Origin: Spartinivicinus marinus
GTDB lineage: Bacteria; Pseudomonadota; Gammaproteobacteria; Pseudomonadales; Zooshikellaceae
Reading direction: 5' to 3'
Length of the DNA: 64,000 nucleotides
NCBI RefSeq assembly: GCF_026309355.1
Contig: NZ_JAPJZK010000001.1
Span: 2,376,501-2,440,500, forward strand
This document shows, piece after piece, positions 1 through 8,963 of this stretch. A program made the translations under genes and the position numbers. The notes beneath the pieces were generated by a model, which saw nothing but the letters and a program-made list of their open reading frames with translations, ran no database searches and had not been told where the DNA came from. The stretch's first letter is position 1. Each line of letters starts with the position of its first letter.

Positions 1-2
1 AA

Positions 3-224
3 GATGCAATTAAGTTGGCTTCACAAACAGCCATTGGCGCTGGTTTAATGGCACAACAAGGCGAATATACTGTTACTGAATTAAAACAACAAATCATGTC
101 ACCTGGTGGCACCACTGAACAAGCGATTCAGTTTTTTGAGCAAAATGGCTTTAAGTCCTTAGTAAATGATGCAATGGAAGCCTGTTATCAACGCTCAGTA
201 GAAATGGCAACTGAATACAAGTAA
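3..224 (+). CDS. proC: pyrroline-5-carboxylate reductase, C-terminal end (partial)
   Basis: The window opens inside this gene. The frame is open from base 3 and stops at TAA 222-224, leaving the last 73 residues. They carry the ProC signature SPGGTTE, preceded by the helical dimerisation segment with TAIGAGLMAQQ, and end in a typical helix rich in Glu and Met. ProC reduces 1-pyrroline-5-carboxylate to proline with NAD(P)H in the cytoplasm. The TTG at 15 is an internal codon, not a start. yggT follows 42 bases downstream on the same strand, the usual proC-yggT order of gammaproteobacteria, so the two are probably cotranscribed. Confidence 0.93.
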   Translation, partial: DAIKLASQTAIGAGLMAQQGEYTVTELKQQIMSPGGTTEQAIQFFEQNGFKSLVNDAMEACYQRSVEMATEYK

Positions 225-266
225 TCCAACTGTTTACGATTAGCACTAAGGATTAGAGAAAAACTT

Positions 267-872
267 ATGGATACACTGCAAATGGTTTTAGGCCTGATAA
301 TATGGTTTGTCGGGGAGCTTTATGTACTTGCGGTACTGTTAAGGTTTATTTTGCAGCTGATTAAAGCGGATTTTTACAATCCTATTTCTCAGGCTGTGGT
401 AAAAGCAACTACTCCACCTCTTATACCGCTAAGGCGCTTTATCCCCAGCATAGCCGGTTCAGACACTGCTAGCCTAGTGCTAGCTTTATTAGTTCAAATA
501 GTTCTGGTGTATTTAATTTCATTAATTGGTGGAGTGTCGCCGCTTAGTTTACATTTTGGCATGGTAATAGTTGCCTCAATTGCTGGCTTATTAGGCATTC
601 TGCTTAATTTTTATATGTTTGCAGGCATTATCATTGCCATAGCAAGTTTTATTGCACCAGGTAGCTATAGTCCCGCACTAATGCTGCTTAATCAGCTATT
701 TGAGCCCATGAGCAAACGAATCAGACAAGTTATTCCACCCTTGGGGGGCTTAGATTTTTCCATTATGGTGGTATTTTTAGGCATTTATGTTCTAAAGCTG
801 GTAACCGTGAATGCCTTAAAAGGTATTGCTTTAGCAGATATTGGTCTGCGGTTTTTTCTTAGCTATATATAA
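267..872 (+). CDS. YggT family integral membrane protein
   Basis: A 201-residue hydrophobic protein with two copies of the YGGT unit. The first (about residues 5-90) contains the family pattern of a helix, then DFYNPISQ and TPPLIPLRRFIP, then another helix. The second (about 115-195) repeats this as SPALMLLNQLFEPMSKRIRQVIPP and a final helix. Four or more membrane spans are expected in the inner membrane. Family members have been linked to osmotic tolerance and envelope or division functions, but the biochemical role is not settled. The gene starts 42 bases after proC. The ATG at 267 follows a short purine run (ttagagaaaaactt). A palindromic repeat follows 20 bases after the stop. Confidence 0.9.
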   Translation: MDTLQMVLGLIIWFVGELYVLAVLLRFILQLIKADFYNPISQAVVKATTPPLIPLRRFIPSIAGSDTASLVLALLVQIVLVYLISLIGGVSPLSLHFGMVIVASIAGLLGILLNFYMFAGIIIAIASFIAPGSYSPALMLLNQLFEPMSKRIRQVIPPLGGLDFSIMVVFLGIYVLKLVTVNALKGIALADIGLRFFLSYI

Positions 873-892
873 AGAAGCTGAATATAAAAAAA

Positions 893-1039
893 CCTAGGGG
901 CACTTCTAATAACTGTTTATGGCCTCTGTGTAATCTGACAGGGTCTTGAAAGGCGACTTGTGATGCGTAAGGCTGACTGCCTTTCCAAACAAGCTAACCC
1001 AGTGCAAGACAGCAAACAATTATTAGAGGTGCCCTTAGG
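893..1039. repeat. palindromic intergenic repeat, family 1 (complete copy)
   Basis: A 147-base element bounded by inverted repeats of 26 bases with 3 mismatches, 893-918 against 1014-1039. The left arm begins cctaggggcacttctaataa and the right arm ends gaggtgcccttagg. It contains no open frame of note. A related but decayed copy lies at 8156-8261. The size and terminal inverted repeats resemble a MITE or other non-autonomous palindromic element. No transposase is seen in the window. Confidence 0.7.
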
Positions 1040-1466
1040 CTATCCGTGCCAAGCACTGCCTGCTAGTTATTTCAAATTATTTTCAGTATAAAGTGAGTAG
1101 TGCTTTTATCAATCACCTATTGACCATCTCAAGTCACAAGTATAACGACACATCGTAACTACTGAGCATAAAAAGACCAACCCTATAACTGCCAAACGAA
1201 TACGACAATTAACAGACTATGTTCGCCCTTAGGCTTTCACACTATTTATACAATCAATTTCCCTTATCGGCTTAAATTCGTGTTATCTATCACAGAGCTG
1301 TAATTTTTTTGTAGTGATTAATTGACCCTTTCCACGCCTCTTCGTTTAATTAAATATAGTGCGGCACTTTTAATTTAGAATATGCAGCACTAGGCCCACA
1401 ACTGGTCTAAAGAAGCTGGCTAAGTATAAAGGAAGTCGCCGCATTTAAGGGTAGTGGTACCAAGCA
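1040..1466. other. intergenic region before the dynamin-like gene
   Basis: 427 AT-rich bases between the palindromic element and the GTPase gene. I see no open frame, no tRNA-like fold and no convincing promoter pair. A TTGACC near 1322 and a TATAGT near 1355 are about 27 bases apart, too far to pair as a sigma-70 promoter. Confidence 0.5.
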
Positions 1467-3431
1467 ATGAACACGAGCAGTTTAACAAAACAACTTGAAC
1501 AATATATAGACTGGAAACGGAAAGCCAACAGTCAGCTCTCCCAATATACTGGTTGGTTGTCTAAAAACCAACTTAGTTCCCCAGAGATAGAAGACCTTAT
1601 TTTACGTGCCAAACAGAAGCTGGTTGATGATGCTATTACCTTGTCTTTTGTAGGTGAGTCATCACGGGGAAAAACAGAGCTGATCAATGCTTTGTTTTCT
1701 TCTCAGTTTGGTCAAAAGCTGTTTCCTTCTGAAGTGGGCCGTACCACCATGTGTCCAACAGAAGTGTTATCAGATAAAACAGCTACCAATGCTTATATCA
1801 GATTACTCCCCATTGAAACACGTAAAACTGAGCGCACCATTGCTAGCTATAAAGCATCACCTGATGAATGGGTAACCATCAGCTTACCAGGCAATAATCC
1901 AGCTGAAATGGCCAAGGCATTCAATGAAGTATCGCGTAATCGCCATGCCAGCTATGAAGAAGCTCGGCAACTCGGGTTTAGCCCTGGTGCTTTGGAAGCT
2001 AGTGAAACCACACCAGGTAAAGTGATTATCCCTGCCTGGCGTTATGCGGTAATTAGTTTTGCTCACCCCCAACTCAATCACGGGCTGCGCATTATTGACA
2101 CCCCCAGCTTGAACAGTTATGGCTGCGAGCCTGAGCTAGCACTGGATATTCTCAATCACAGCCATGCTGTAGTGTTTGTAGTCAGTGCAGAGAAAAACAT
2201 CAGCATTAATGACTTGGCTGTTTGGAAGTTTTATTTAAAACAAATTCAAGATGACCCAACAGTTCAGCTACTCACTGTATTAAATAAAGTCGACCTGCTA
2301 TGGGATGACTTAGAAGGTGAGCGCTATGCCCAGCTCACGATCGCCCAACGACAAAAATCTATTGCTAAAAAACTAGGCTTAGCTGCAGAAAGCATTTTAC
2401 CTGTTTCTGCCAAGCATGCCCTGCTGGGTAAAGTGCGCGAAAATCAACGACAAATTAGTCGCAGCAATATCGATGCATTAGAGCAAGCGCTGAGTGAGCG
2501 AGTTAATGAGCATCAAACTAAACTGGCTACTACTCCAATTTTGCAAAGCACCCTAGCCATGATGAAGAACAGCCGTGACTCCATGCGGTTACGGTTAGAA
2601 GACTTAAAAGCCCAGCACCAGCTTATAGGTAAAAGCACTGGTGAGAACAAAACTATCATTGAAGAATTAAATACCCAAACCAAGGCAGAGTTTCAGAATT
2701 ACCACAAGCGGCTACTCACTTTAAAATCTAATCGCCGTTTACTATCTAGACAAGCAGAACTATTAAGCACTGCAGCTAACACCCCACAGTTTAGTCGCCT
2801 TGCTAATAAGCTTAAAAGTAGTATCAGTGAGCAGTGGACCCCAGGTGCTGGTCTTGCCCAAGGTATTGCTGACTTTTTCAGGTCTTTATATTTAGACTTA
2901 AATAATTTGAAGCTTGAAGTGAGTATGGCAAACAAAATGGCCAGCTCATTATATGAGCGCTATCAACCAAAGCATGATGAACTGACTTTACCTGTTCCTC
3001 ATATCGATTTAGAGTTCTACACTCAACAGTTCCGGTCTTTACAAACCCGCTCAGAAGGGTTTAACCAACAACTTACTGCTCAATCACCAGAGACAGGGCC
3101 GATCCCTACTCGCTTATTTAACACATTAATTAACCAAATTAATCAAGCCCTAAAGCTGCTAAAAGAGGAAACTACTCAATGGGCAAACAATGTACTGCAA
3201 CCATTACTACAGCATACTTTAGAGCAAAAGCAGCTCACTGAGCAGCAAATGGTTCAGTTGCGTAACCTAACAATGGATGCCCAAAGTATTCTTTGGCGCT
3301 CAGAAAAGATCAGCTTATTTATTAATGATACAGCTAAACAGCTAGAGCTAGCCGATGGCTTTCTGGGTCAATCTAATAACAACGCTGAACCAGAGCCTAT
3401 AATACAAGATGAGTGGCCCTCTACTCTGTAA
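1467..3431 (+). CDS. dynamin-like GTPase family protein
   Basis: A 654-residue protein with an N-terminal GTPase domain of the bacterial dynamin-like type. The G1 P-loop is GESSRGKT (residues 63-70). A G2 candidate Thr pair lies in GRTTMCPTE (91-99). G3 is DTPS (211-214), where Ser replaces the usual Gly. G4 is NKVD (273-276). The rest (about 355-650) is predominantly helical and coiled-coil, as in the stalk of dynamin-like proteins. It has no signal peptide or clear membrane span. Such proteins bind or remodel membranes using GTP, but the role of this one is unknown. The gene stands alone, with long gaps on both sides. The ATG at 1467 gives the full N-terminal helix. Confidence 0.8.
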   Translation: MNTSSLTKQLEQYIDWKRKANSQLSQYTGWLSKNQLSSPEIEDLILRAKQKLVDDAITLSFVGESSRGKTELINALFSSQFGQKLFPSEVGRTTMCPTEVLSDKTATNAYIRLLPIETRKTERTIASYKASPDEWVTISLPGNNPAEMAKAFNEVSRNRHASYEEARQLGFSPGALEASETTPGKVIIPAWRYAVISFAHPQLNHGLRIIDTPSLNSYGCEPELALDILNHSHAVVFVVSAEKNISINDLAVWKFYLKQIQDDPTVQLLTVLNKVDLLWDDLEGERYAQLTIAQRQKSIAKKLGLAAESILPVSAKHALLGKVRENQRQISRSNIDALEQALSERVNEHQTKLATTPILQSTLAMMKNSRDSMRLRLEDLKAQHQLIGKSTGENKTIIEELNTQTKAEFQNYHKRLLTLKSNRRLLSRQAELLSTAANTPQFSRLANKLKSSISEQWTPGAGLAQGIADFFRSLYLDLNNLKLEVSMANKMASSLYERYQPKHDELTLPVPHIDLEFYTQQFRSLQTRSEGFNQQLTAQSPETGPIPTRLFNTLINQINQALKLLKEETTQWANNVLQPLLQHTLEQKQLTEQQMVQLRNLTMDAQSILWRSEKISLFINDTAKQLELADGFLGQSNNNAEPEPIIQDEWPSTL

Positions 3432-3733
3432 TTTTTCATGCCTCCTTCCTATTTTCAATCCCCTCTTCCTCGGGATAGGGGGTCACTGGCTGCTTCAATT
3501 AGTGCACGATAGCGGCCTTAATACTTATAAGAGCGTTAGTTAGAACGGGGGAGGGTGTTTTCCAAAGCCCTTCAAATAACTTACTAAGCTAATAGCTATA
3601 GTACAGACTTCTGTTTATTATACTCTTCGTCTTGGGTATACAACCCATAATCCCCATTTGCTATACGACAGTTTCGTTCAAGATACCCTAAAAACTATTC
3701 AAAAAGGGTATAAAGGAGTGAAGTAAGCTAATC
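3432..3733. other. intergenic region upstream of metX
   Basis: 302 bases. Around 3619-3641 is a short palindrome-like stretch, tatactcttcgtcttgggta, resembling the right end of repeat family 2. Just before metX there is aaaaagggtataaaggagtg, a strong AAGGAG but about 15 bases from the ATG. I recognise no riboswitch fold. Nothing else is evident. Confidence 0.4.
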
Positions 3734-4891
3734 ATGCCAGAACAAATTCCACCCGACTCGGTAGGCTTGGTTGAACCCCAGTTAGCTATTTTTAACACCC
3801 CTTTGGAGCTTGCTTGTGGCCAAACCCTACCTCATTATGAGTTAGCCTACGAAACCTATGGCAAGCTAAATAGCAATAAATCGAATGCTGTATTGATTTG
3901 TCACGCACTCAGTGGTCACCACCACGCTGCTGGCTTCCATAGTATGGAAGATCGCAAGCCAGGCTGGTGGGATAACTACATTGGCCCAGGCAAGCCAATT
4001 GATACCAACCATTTTTTTGTGGTGGCTTTAAATAACCTCGGCGGTTGTCATGGCTCTACTGGGCCAAACAGCGTTAACCCTGCCACCAAAAAGCTTTATG
4101 GACCAGAGTTCCCAATAGTAACAGTTAAAGACTGGGTGAATAGCCAGGCCAGGCTAGCAGACATGCTTAGTATTGAGCAGTGGGCTGCTATCATAGGCGG
4201 TAGCTTAGGAGGCATGCAGGCCCTGCAATGGTCCATCGACTACCCTGAGCGGCTCAAGCATGCTGTGATTATAGCCTCTGCCCCAAAATTAACAGCACAA
4301 AATATTGCATTTAATGAAGTTGCCCGACAAGCCATTATGTCTGATGAAGGCTTTCATAATGGCTGGTACAAAGAGCAAAATGATTACCCTAAAAAAGGGT
4401 TAATGCTTGCCAGAATGGTTGGCCATATCACTTACCTTTCTGACGATGCCATGCGGCAAAAATTCGGCAGAGAATTACGCTCTGGCGCAATTAATTTTGA
4501 TTTTGGTGCAGAGTTTCAGGTTGAAAGTTATTTACGTTACCAGGGTGAAGTTTTCTCTGAAAATTTTGATGCAAATACTTACCTGCTAATGACCAAAGCC
4601 CTAGATTACTTTGATCCTGCAAAAGATTATAACGATGACTTAGTGGCCGCATTAAGTCATGCCAGCTGCCAGTTTTTTATTATGTCATTCACGACAGATT
4701 GGCGCTTTTCTCCCGAACGCTCCAAAGACATAGTTGATGCACTGATTTCTGCCAAAAAAAATGTGAGCTACCTGGACATAGATGCGCCAGAAGGCCATGA
4801 CGCATTTTTACTACCAATCCCTCGCTATCGAAATGCTTTTAAAGCTTATTTAGCCCGTATTGCCAATGAGGTGAAAGCCAATGAGAACTGA
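3734..4891 (+). CDS. metX: homoserine O-acyltransferase MetX
   Basis: 385 residues, normal length for the family. It acylates the hydroxyl of homoserine, the committed step of methionine synthesis. Seen: alpha/beta-hydrolase fold with nucleophile Ser157 in [12 protein letters not shown], the early motif [12 protein letters not shown], the Asp candidate in [11 protein letters not shown] and the His in [11 protein letters not shown]. In Pseudomonas-type MetX the donor is often succinyl-CoA rather than acetyl-CoA; I cannot settle the donor from motifs alone. metW overlaps the last 11 bases (4881-4891), the conserved metX-metW pair, which implies coupled translation. Confidence 0.94.
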   Translation: MPEQIPPDSVGLVEPQLAIFNTPLELACGQTLPHYELAYETYGKLNSNKSNAVLICHALSGHHHAAGFHSMEDRKPGWWDNYIGPGKPIDTNHFFVVALNNLGGCHGSTGPNSVNPATKKLYGPEFPIVTVKDWVNSQARLADMLSIEQWAAIIGGSLGGMQALQWSIDYPERLKHAVIIASAPKLTAQNIAFNEVARQAIMSDEGFHNGWYKEQNDYPKKGLMLARMVGHITYLSDDAMRQKFGRELRSGAINFDFGAEFQVESYLRYQGEVFSENFDANTYLLMTKALDYFDPAKDYNDDLVAALSHASCQFFIMSFTTDWRFSPERSKDIVDALISAKKNVSYLDIDAPEGHDAFLLPIPRYRNAFKAYLARIANEVKANEN

Positions 4892-5471
4892 CTTTCAAAT
4901 TATTCAGGCATGGATTGACCCTCAATCCAGGGTGCTAGACCTAGGCTGTGGTGATGGTTCTTTTCTGAAGTATTTACAGGAACACAAACAAACCCTGGGT
5001 TATGGTTTAGAAATTGATCCTGATAATATTGAACGCTGCGTTACAAAAGGCATTAATGTTATTGAACAAGACTTAGATAAAGGGCTTAGCAATTTTGTCG
5101 ATAATAGTTTTGATACTGTATTAATGGCTCAAGCACTACAGGCTGTTCACTACCCTCACTTAGTGTTAGAGGAAATGTTAAGAATTGGTCGCGAGTGTAT
5201 TATCACTTTCCCCAACTTTGGTCATTGGCGTTGCCGATTTTACCTAACCCAGCGAGGCAAAATGCCTGTATCCAAGTTCATGCCCTACACCTGGTATGAC
5301 ACCCCGAACATCCACTTCTGTACTTTTAAAGACTTTGAAGAGCTTTGCCAGCAGAAACAAGTGAGAATTCTTAACCGTATGGTAGTAGACCAAACTCACC
5401 GTGGTGATTGGTTGTCACGACTACTACCAAACCTGTTTGGGGAAATAGCCATCTACCATCTCACTCGTTAG
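4881..5471 (+). CDS. metW: methionine biosynthesis protein MetW
   Basis: A 196-residue class I SAM-dependent methyltransferase-fold protein. Motif I is [15 protein letters not shown] (about residues 19-33), the acidic end of beta 2 is GLEIDPDN, and [20 protein letters not shown] is the region specific to MetW. MetW partners MetX in homoserine acylation and methionine synthesis in proteobacteria that use direct sulfhydrylation; its substrate as a methyltransferase is not established. The start ATG lies inside metX in another frame, so translation is coupled. Confidence 0.93.
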   Translation: MRTDFQIIQAWIDPQSRVLDLGCGDGSFLKYLQEHKQTLGYGLEIDPDNIERCVTKGINVIEQDLDKGLSNFVDNSFDTVLMAQALQAVHYPHLVLEEMLRIGRECIITFPNFGHWRCRFYLTQRGKMPVSKFMPYTWYDTPNIHFCTFKDFEELCQQKQVRILNRMVVDQTHRGDWLSRLLPNLFGEIAIYHLTR

Positions 5472-5551
5472 TGTGAGCTGGAGTATACTTTAATCAATAG
5501 CCGCTTAGGCTACGATCAGCGAGTCAGCTTAACAAACAAGGGCAGTCAGCC

Positions 5552-6001
5552 ATGATGAAAGTCAATCTAAACTTGATGGGTTATGTTGCAGTGATTTTTG
5601 CTTATTTATTAAGCCCATCAGTTAATGCAGAAACCAAATCGTTTAACGACTATACAGTTCATTACTCTGTCTTCAACAGCACTTTTTTACAGCCTAATGT
5701 CGCTGCACAATATGGTATTCCACGGGGTAAGCGTGAAGGTGTAATTAATATTTCTGTACAAAAAAAACAACAAGACAGCAACAAACCAATCAGTGCGATA
5801 TTGAATGGAAAAGTCATCAACCTAATTCAACAATCACAAACGCTCTCATTTAAAAAAATCGAAGAAGGCACCGCTGTTTATTATTTAGCACCTTTTGAAT
5901 TTACCAACGAAGAACAGCTAAAATTTACTGTAGAAATTCAGCCCGATCCTAACCAGGCCCCCTTCGAGCTTAACTTCCAGCACAAGTTATACGAGGAATA
6001 A
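5552..6001 (+). CDS. DUF4426 domain-containing periplasmic protein
   Basis: 149 residues with a signal peptide of about 26 residues (hydrophobic core VAVIFAYLL, cleavage likely after SVNA). The mature part is a beta-rich domain with the family's opening block DYTVHYSVFNSTFLQPNVAAQYGI and IPRGKREGVINISV. The function is unknown. Its place between metW and rdgB is the conserved one in Pseudomonas-like genomes. An AAGGG lies upstream of a double ATG; either ATG could be used. rdgB begins 7 bases after the stop, so the genes form one operon. Confidence 0.85.
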   Translation: MMKVNLNLMGYVAVIFAYLLSPSVNAETKSFNDYTVHYSVFNSTFLQPNVAAQYGIPRGKREGVINISVQKKQQDSNKPISAILNGKVINLIQQSQTLSFKKIEEGTAVYYLAPFEFTNEEQLKFTVEIQPDPNQAPFELNFQHKLYEE

Positions 6002-6008
6002 TCTATTT

Positions 6009-6614
6009 ATGTCAGGCAATATTCAGCAAGTGGTACTAGCAAGCAATAACTTAGGTAAGCTGAACGAATTTCAACACTTACTGGGGGGGCTAAATTTTAA
6101 GATGTTGCCCCAAAAGCAATTTGGTATCCAATCAGTAGCAGAAACGGGTCTTACTTTTGTTGAAAATGCCATTTTAAAAGCACGCCATGCTTCAAGCATT
6201 GCTAGGCTGCCAGCACTTGCTGATGACTCTGGCTTAGAGGTGGATGCTCTCAATGGTGCCCCAGGCATTTACTCTGCCCGCTTTGCTGGCGAAGCAGCAT
6301 CAGATGCTGATAACAACCAGAAATTATTACAACTACTAGAAGGCAAGTCTCCCAGTGAGCGTACTGCCCGCTTCCACTGTGTGCTGGTTTACCTAAAGCA
6401 CCCGGCAGATCCAACTCCCCTTATCTGTCATGGCACTTGGGAAGGTATCATTTTAGAAGAAGTGCGTGGTGACAATGGCTTTGGTTATGACCCGTTATTT
6501 TTTGTGCCATCTGAGCATTGTACATCTGCAGAGCTTCCCTCAAACCTGAAAAACAAACTCAGCCATCGTGCTCAAGCAATGCAGAAATTGTTAACGAAAT
6601 TAAAAAAGAGTTAG
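6009..6614 (+). CDS. rdgB: XTP/dITP diphosphatase (Ham1 family)
   Basis: 201 residues, typical of RdgB. It hydrolyses XTP, dITP and ITP to the monophosphates, keeping deaminated purines out of DNA and RNA. Seen: the N-terminal nucleotide-binding motif SNNLGKLNEF (residues 12-21), the metal and active-site block ADDSGLEVDALNG, the family signature GDNGFGYDPLFF and the C-terminal LSHRAQA. GAGGA lies 11 bases before the ATG. It is in line with metW and DUF4426 upstream and hemW downstream. Confidence 0.95.
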   Translation: MSGNIQQVVLASNNLGKLNEFQHLLGGLNFKMLPQKQFGIQSVAETGLTFVENAILKARHASSIARLPALADDSGLEVDALNGAPGIYSARFAGEAASDADNNQKLLQLLEGKSPSERTARFHCVLVYLKHPADPTPLICHGTWEGIILEEVRGDNGFGYDPLFFVPSEHCTSAELPSNLKNKLSHRAQAMQKLLTKLKKS

Positions 6615-6674
6615 CAAAACCTTTCTCATATGGTTTTAATCTCTTGGGTATGTAGCTAGCTAAAGTCGTATATT

Positions 6675-7817
6675 GTGATCAAATTACCCCCTTTAAGCCT
6701 TTATATTCATGTACCTTGGTGTGTGCGTAAATGCCCTTACTGTGACTTTAACTCACACACCTCCCCTCAACAAATACCCGAAATGGATTATATTGATGCA
6801 TTAGTTCAGGACTTTATTCAGGAACAGGCGCTCATTCAAAATCGAGAACTACAGAGTATTTTTTTTGGTGGCGGAACTCCCAGTCTGCTTTCAGCCAATG
6901 CAATAAAAGACTTATTAAGCCGACTAAAAACTCATATTCAATTTGCAAAAACGATAGAAATAACACTGGAAGCCAACCCAGGCACATTTGAACAGGAAAA
7001 GTTTGCAGGCTTCTTCCAGGCTGGGATTAACCGGCTCTCTATTGGTATACAAAGCTTTAATCCAGAGCATTTAACTGTGCTTGGGCGTATTCACAACTCA
7101 GATGAAGCGCTGCTAGCAGTTGATATTGCCAAACAAGCTGGCTTTGAAAATATTAATCTAGATTTAATGCATGGCTTGCCTAACCAGACAGTTGAACAAG
7201 CGTTAGTCGATATAAACACAGCGATTGCTGCCGAACCAACTCATATATCCTGGTATCAACTGACCATTGAGCCTAATACGGTCTTTTTCTCAAAGCCACC
7301 CAAGCTCCCCGTTGATGATCTGCTATGGGATATCCAGCAAGCTGGCCAGGCTTTGTTAGCGCAACAAAATTACCAACAATATGAGGTTTCTGCTTATAGT
7401 AAGCCAGGTAGACCAGCACAACATAATTTGAATTACTGGCAGTTTGGCGACTTTATCGGCATTGGTGCAGGAGCCCACGGTAAGCTCACTGATTTAACCC
7501 AACAACAGATTATACGTCGATGGAAGACTCGGTTACCTAAAGACTATTTAAACCCAGAGAAAACTTTTGTTGCTGGCGAACGGGTAATTACAACATCAGA
7601 ACTTCCCTTAGAATTTATGATGAATGCCATGCGATTAACAGCAGGTGTTCCCCTTAGCTATTTTAGTGAACGCACCGGAATTTCTGTCGAGTCAATAAAA
7701 ACAGACTTAAAAAGAGCGGTAAACAAAGAGCTGCTTGATATATCCAATGACACAGTCAAACCTACTCTATTGGGTACTCAGTATCTAAACGATCTGCTCG
7801 AATTTTTTATGAGTTAA
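6675..7817 (+). CDS. hemW: radical SAM heme chaperone HemW
   Basis: 380 residues starting at GTG 6675. The radical SAM cluster motif is C16-x3-C20-x2-C23 (CVRKCPYC). IFFGGGTPSLL, EANPGTFE, GINRLSIGIQSF and the HemW-type GIGAGAHGKL follow, with a C-terminal HemN-like domain (about 300-380). HemW binds heme and is thought to deliver it to membrane cytochromes. It is often misnamed coproporphyrinogen dehydrogenase; HemN itself has an N-terminal extension and an additional Cys that are absent here. DUF3392 starts 10 bases after the stop. Confidence 0.93.
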   Translation: MIKLPPLSLYIHVPWCVRKCPYCDFNSHTSPQQIPEMDYIDALVQDFIQEQALIQNRELQSIFFGGGTPSLLSANAIKDLLSRLKTHIQFAKTIEITLEANPGTFEQEKFAGFFQAGINRLSIGIQSFNPEHLTVLGRIHNSDEALLAVDIAKQAGFENINLDLMHGLPNQTVEQALVDINTAIAAEPTHISWYQLTIEPNTVFFSKPPKLPVDDLLWDIQQAGQALLAQQNYQQYEVSAYSKPGRPAQHNLNYWQFGDFIGIGAGAHGKLTDLTQQQIIRRWKTRLPKDYLNPEKTFVAGERVITTSELPLEFMMNAMRLTAGVPLSYFSERTGISVESIKTDLKRAVNKELLDISNDTVKPTLLGTQYLNDLLEFFMS

Positions 7818-7827
7818 AGAATAAACT

Positions 7828-8154
7828 ATGGATGCATTTTTAGATATTTTTAGCCAACTATCGCTATGGTGCAAAAAGTACAGTTACGAGACGGCATTAG
7901 CTATTATGGCTACATTAATTGTACTGTTTGGCAATAAAGTTAACCTGGCAATAAAACGTCACATTAATCGCTTTAATTTTATAATCCGAACTGCCGTATT
8001 TATACTGGTTTGTGCTGTTGGTTATGGTGCTGCACTAATCTTTTTAACCCCCTGGCTAGCCGACATACTCGTTTCACTACACAACCTTATACTCTCACCA
8101 ATATTGTTGTTTTTATTTATTGGTATAGGGATGATCGCAGATAGAAACTACTAA
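7828..8154 (+). CDS. DUF3392 family small membrane protein
   Basis: 108 residues with three hydrophobic spans (about 23-38, 52-75, 85-104) and short charged loops (KRHINRFNFIIRT). It matches the DUF3392 pattern: an N-terminal amphipathic segment with SLWCKKY, ALAIMATLIVLFGNKVN, a mid FNFIIRTAVFILVCAVGYG block and a C-terminal helix. The function is unknown. It sits directly behind hemW as in Pseudomonas-like genomes and is probably the last gene of the metX-hemW run. A decayed palindromic repeat begins just after the stop. Confidence 0.82.
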   Translation: MDAFLDIFSQLSLWCKKYSYETALAIMATLIVLFGNKVNLAIKRHINRFNFIIRTAVFILVCAVGYGAALIFLTPWLADILVSLHNLILSPILLFLFIGIGMIADRNY

Positions 8155-8155
8155 A

Positions 8156-8261
8156 CGGTCCTCTAATAATTGTTTTATGACCTCTGCGCAACCTGACGAA
8201 CTCTTGCACAAGACGGCTTGCGAAGTGTCCGTCAGACAGCGAAGAGCATATTAGACAGCCC
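8156..8261. repeat. palindromic intergenic repeat, family 1 (decayed copy)
   Basis: The left half (8158-8197) matches the complete copy at 893-1039 over about 40 bases (ctaataattgttttatgacc, then ctctgcgcaacctgac). The right end, gaagagcatattagacagccc, is only a loose inverted match of the left end. It lies between DUF3392 and the convergent LysE gene and runs over the last codons of the latter (stop 8251-8253). Confidence 0.5.
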
Positions 8262-8865
8262 ACACCACCCTCACGGCTAGAAACAGCAAGATCACTCCAG
8301 ACACTCGATCTATCCAAATGGCTTGTTGACGGATAGCGCTCAGTATTTTTGGGATGGTCAATAAAAATGCAACCAAACTATACCAGAGCCCATCAATAAC
8401 TAATGGCGTGGAAACTAAAGCAACTTGACTAGAAAGGTCTGAACTTGCAGAAACATACTGGCTAAAAAGAGCTAGAAAGAATAGTCCCAGCTTGGGATTC
8501 AACAGGGAAATCATAGCCCCATCTTTAGCCGCTTTGCTATAACTGGCTGTTTGATGGGATTTTAGTTGATTGACCAAGCCCCCTTTAGAGCTAAGCGCTT
8601 TGAAACCCAACCATGCCAAATAGGCTGCACCACCATAAGCAATTATTTTGAACAAAAGTGGAGACTGCTGTAGAACAATAGACAACCCTAATAAACTACA
8701 CAGTGCATATAATGCAACGCCTAATGCATGCGCCCAGGCCGTGCAAAAACCATGTAATCGACTGCTACCCACTGTGTGCTGAATGACCACAGCCAGGCTA
8801 GGACCTGGAGTCATTGCACCTAACAGACAAATTAATACCAGGGATAGCCAAAGACTAAATTCCAT
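8251..8865 (-). CDS. LysE family amino-acid/metabolite exporter
   Basis: 204 residues from the ATG at 8865; a longer TTG-started frame reaches 8928 but adds only an unlikely leader. The family signature is near the N-terminus (GAMTPGPSLAVVIQHT), followed by an AWAHALGVALY helix, AAYLAWLGFKAL, LLNPKLGLFFLALFSQY and about six membrane spans. Such RhtB/LysE proteins export amino acids or related small molecules; the substrate cannot be read from the sequence. The LysR gene lies 98 bases upstream on the same strand and may control it. The stop codon falls within a palindromic repeat. Confidence 0.88.
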   Translation of the reverse strand: MEFSLWLSLVLICLLGAMTPGPSLAVVIQHTVGSSRLHGFCTAWAHALGVALYALCSLLGLSIVLQQSPLLFKIIAYGGAAYLAWLGFKALSSKGGLVNQLKSHQTASYSKAAKDGAMISLLNPKLGLFFLALFSQYVSASSDLSSQVALVSTPLVIDGLWYSLVAFLLTIPKILSAIRQQAIWIDRVSGVILLFLAVRVVWAV

Positions 8866-8963
8866 AAGGAATAAAACTCCACTACTAATAAAAAAGGCAG
8901 GGTTTGCTTTCCGGGCATAGATTAGCAATCTAGGCTTATGATAAGAAATTAAAAATAGTAGAG

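Noticed and set aside
3432-3733. SAM riboswitch upstream of metX
   Set aside because: No recognisable SAM-riboswitch core; only short palindromes and a repeat-like end are visible.
6675-7817. Oxygen-independent coproporphyrinogen III oxidase (HemN)
   Set aside because: The protein is short, with an N-terminal CxxxCxxC at residue 16 and the HemW pattern; HemN has an N-terminal extension and an additional Cys.
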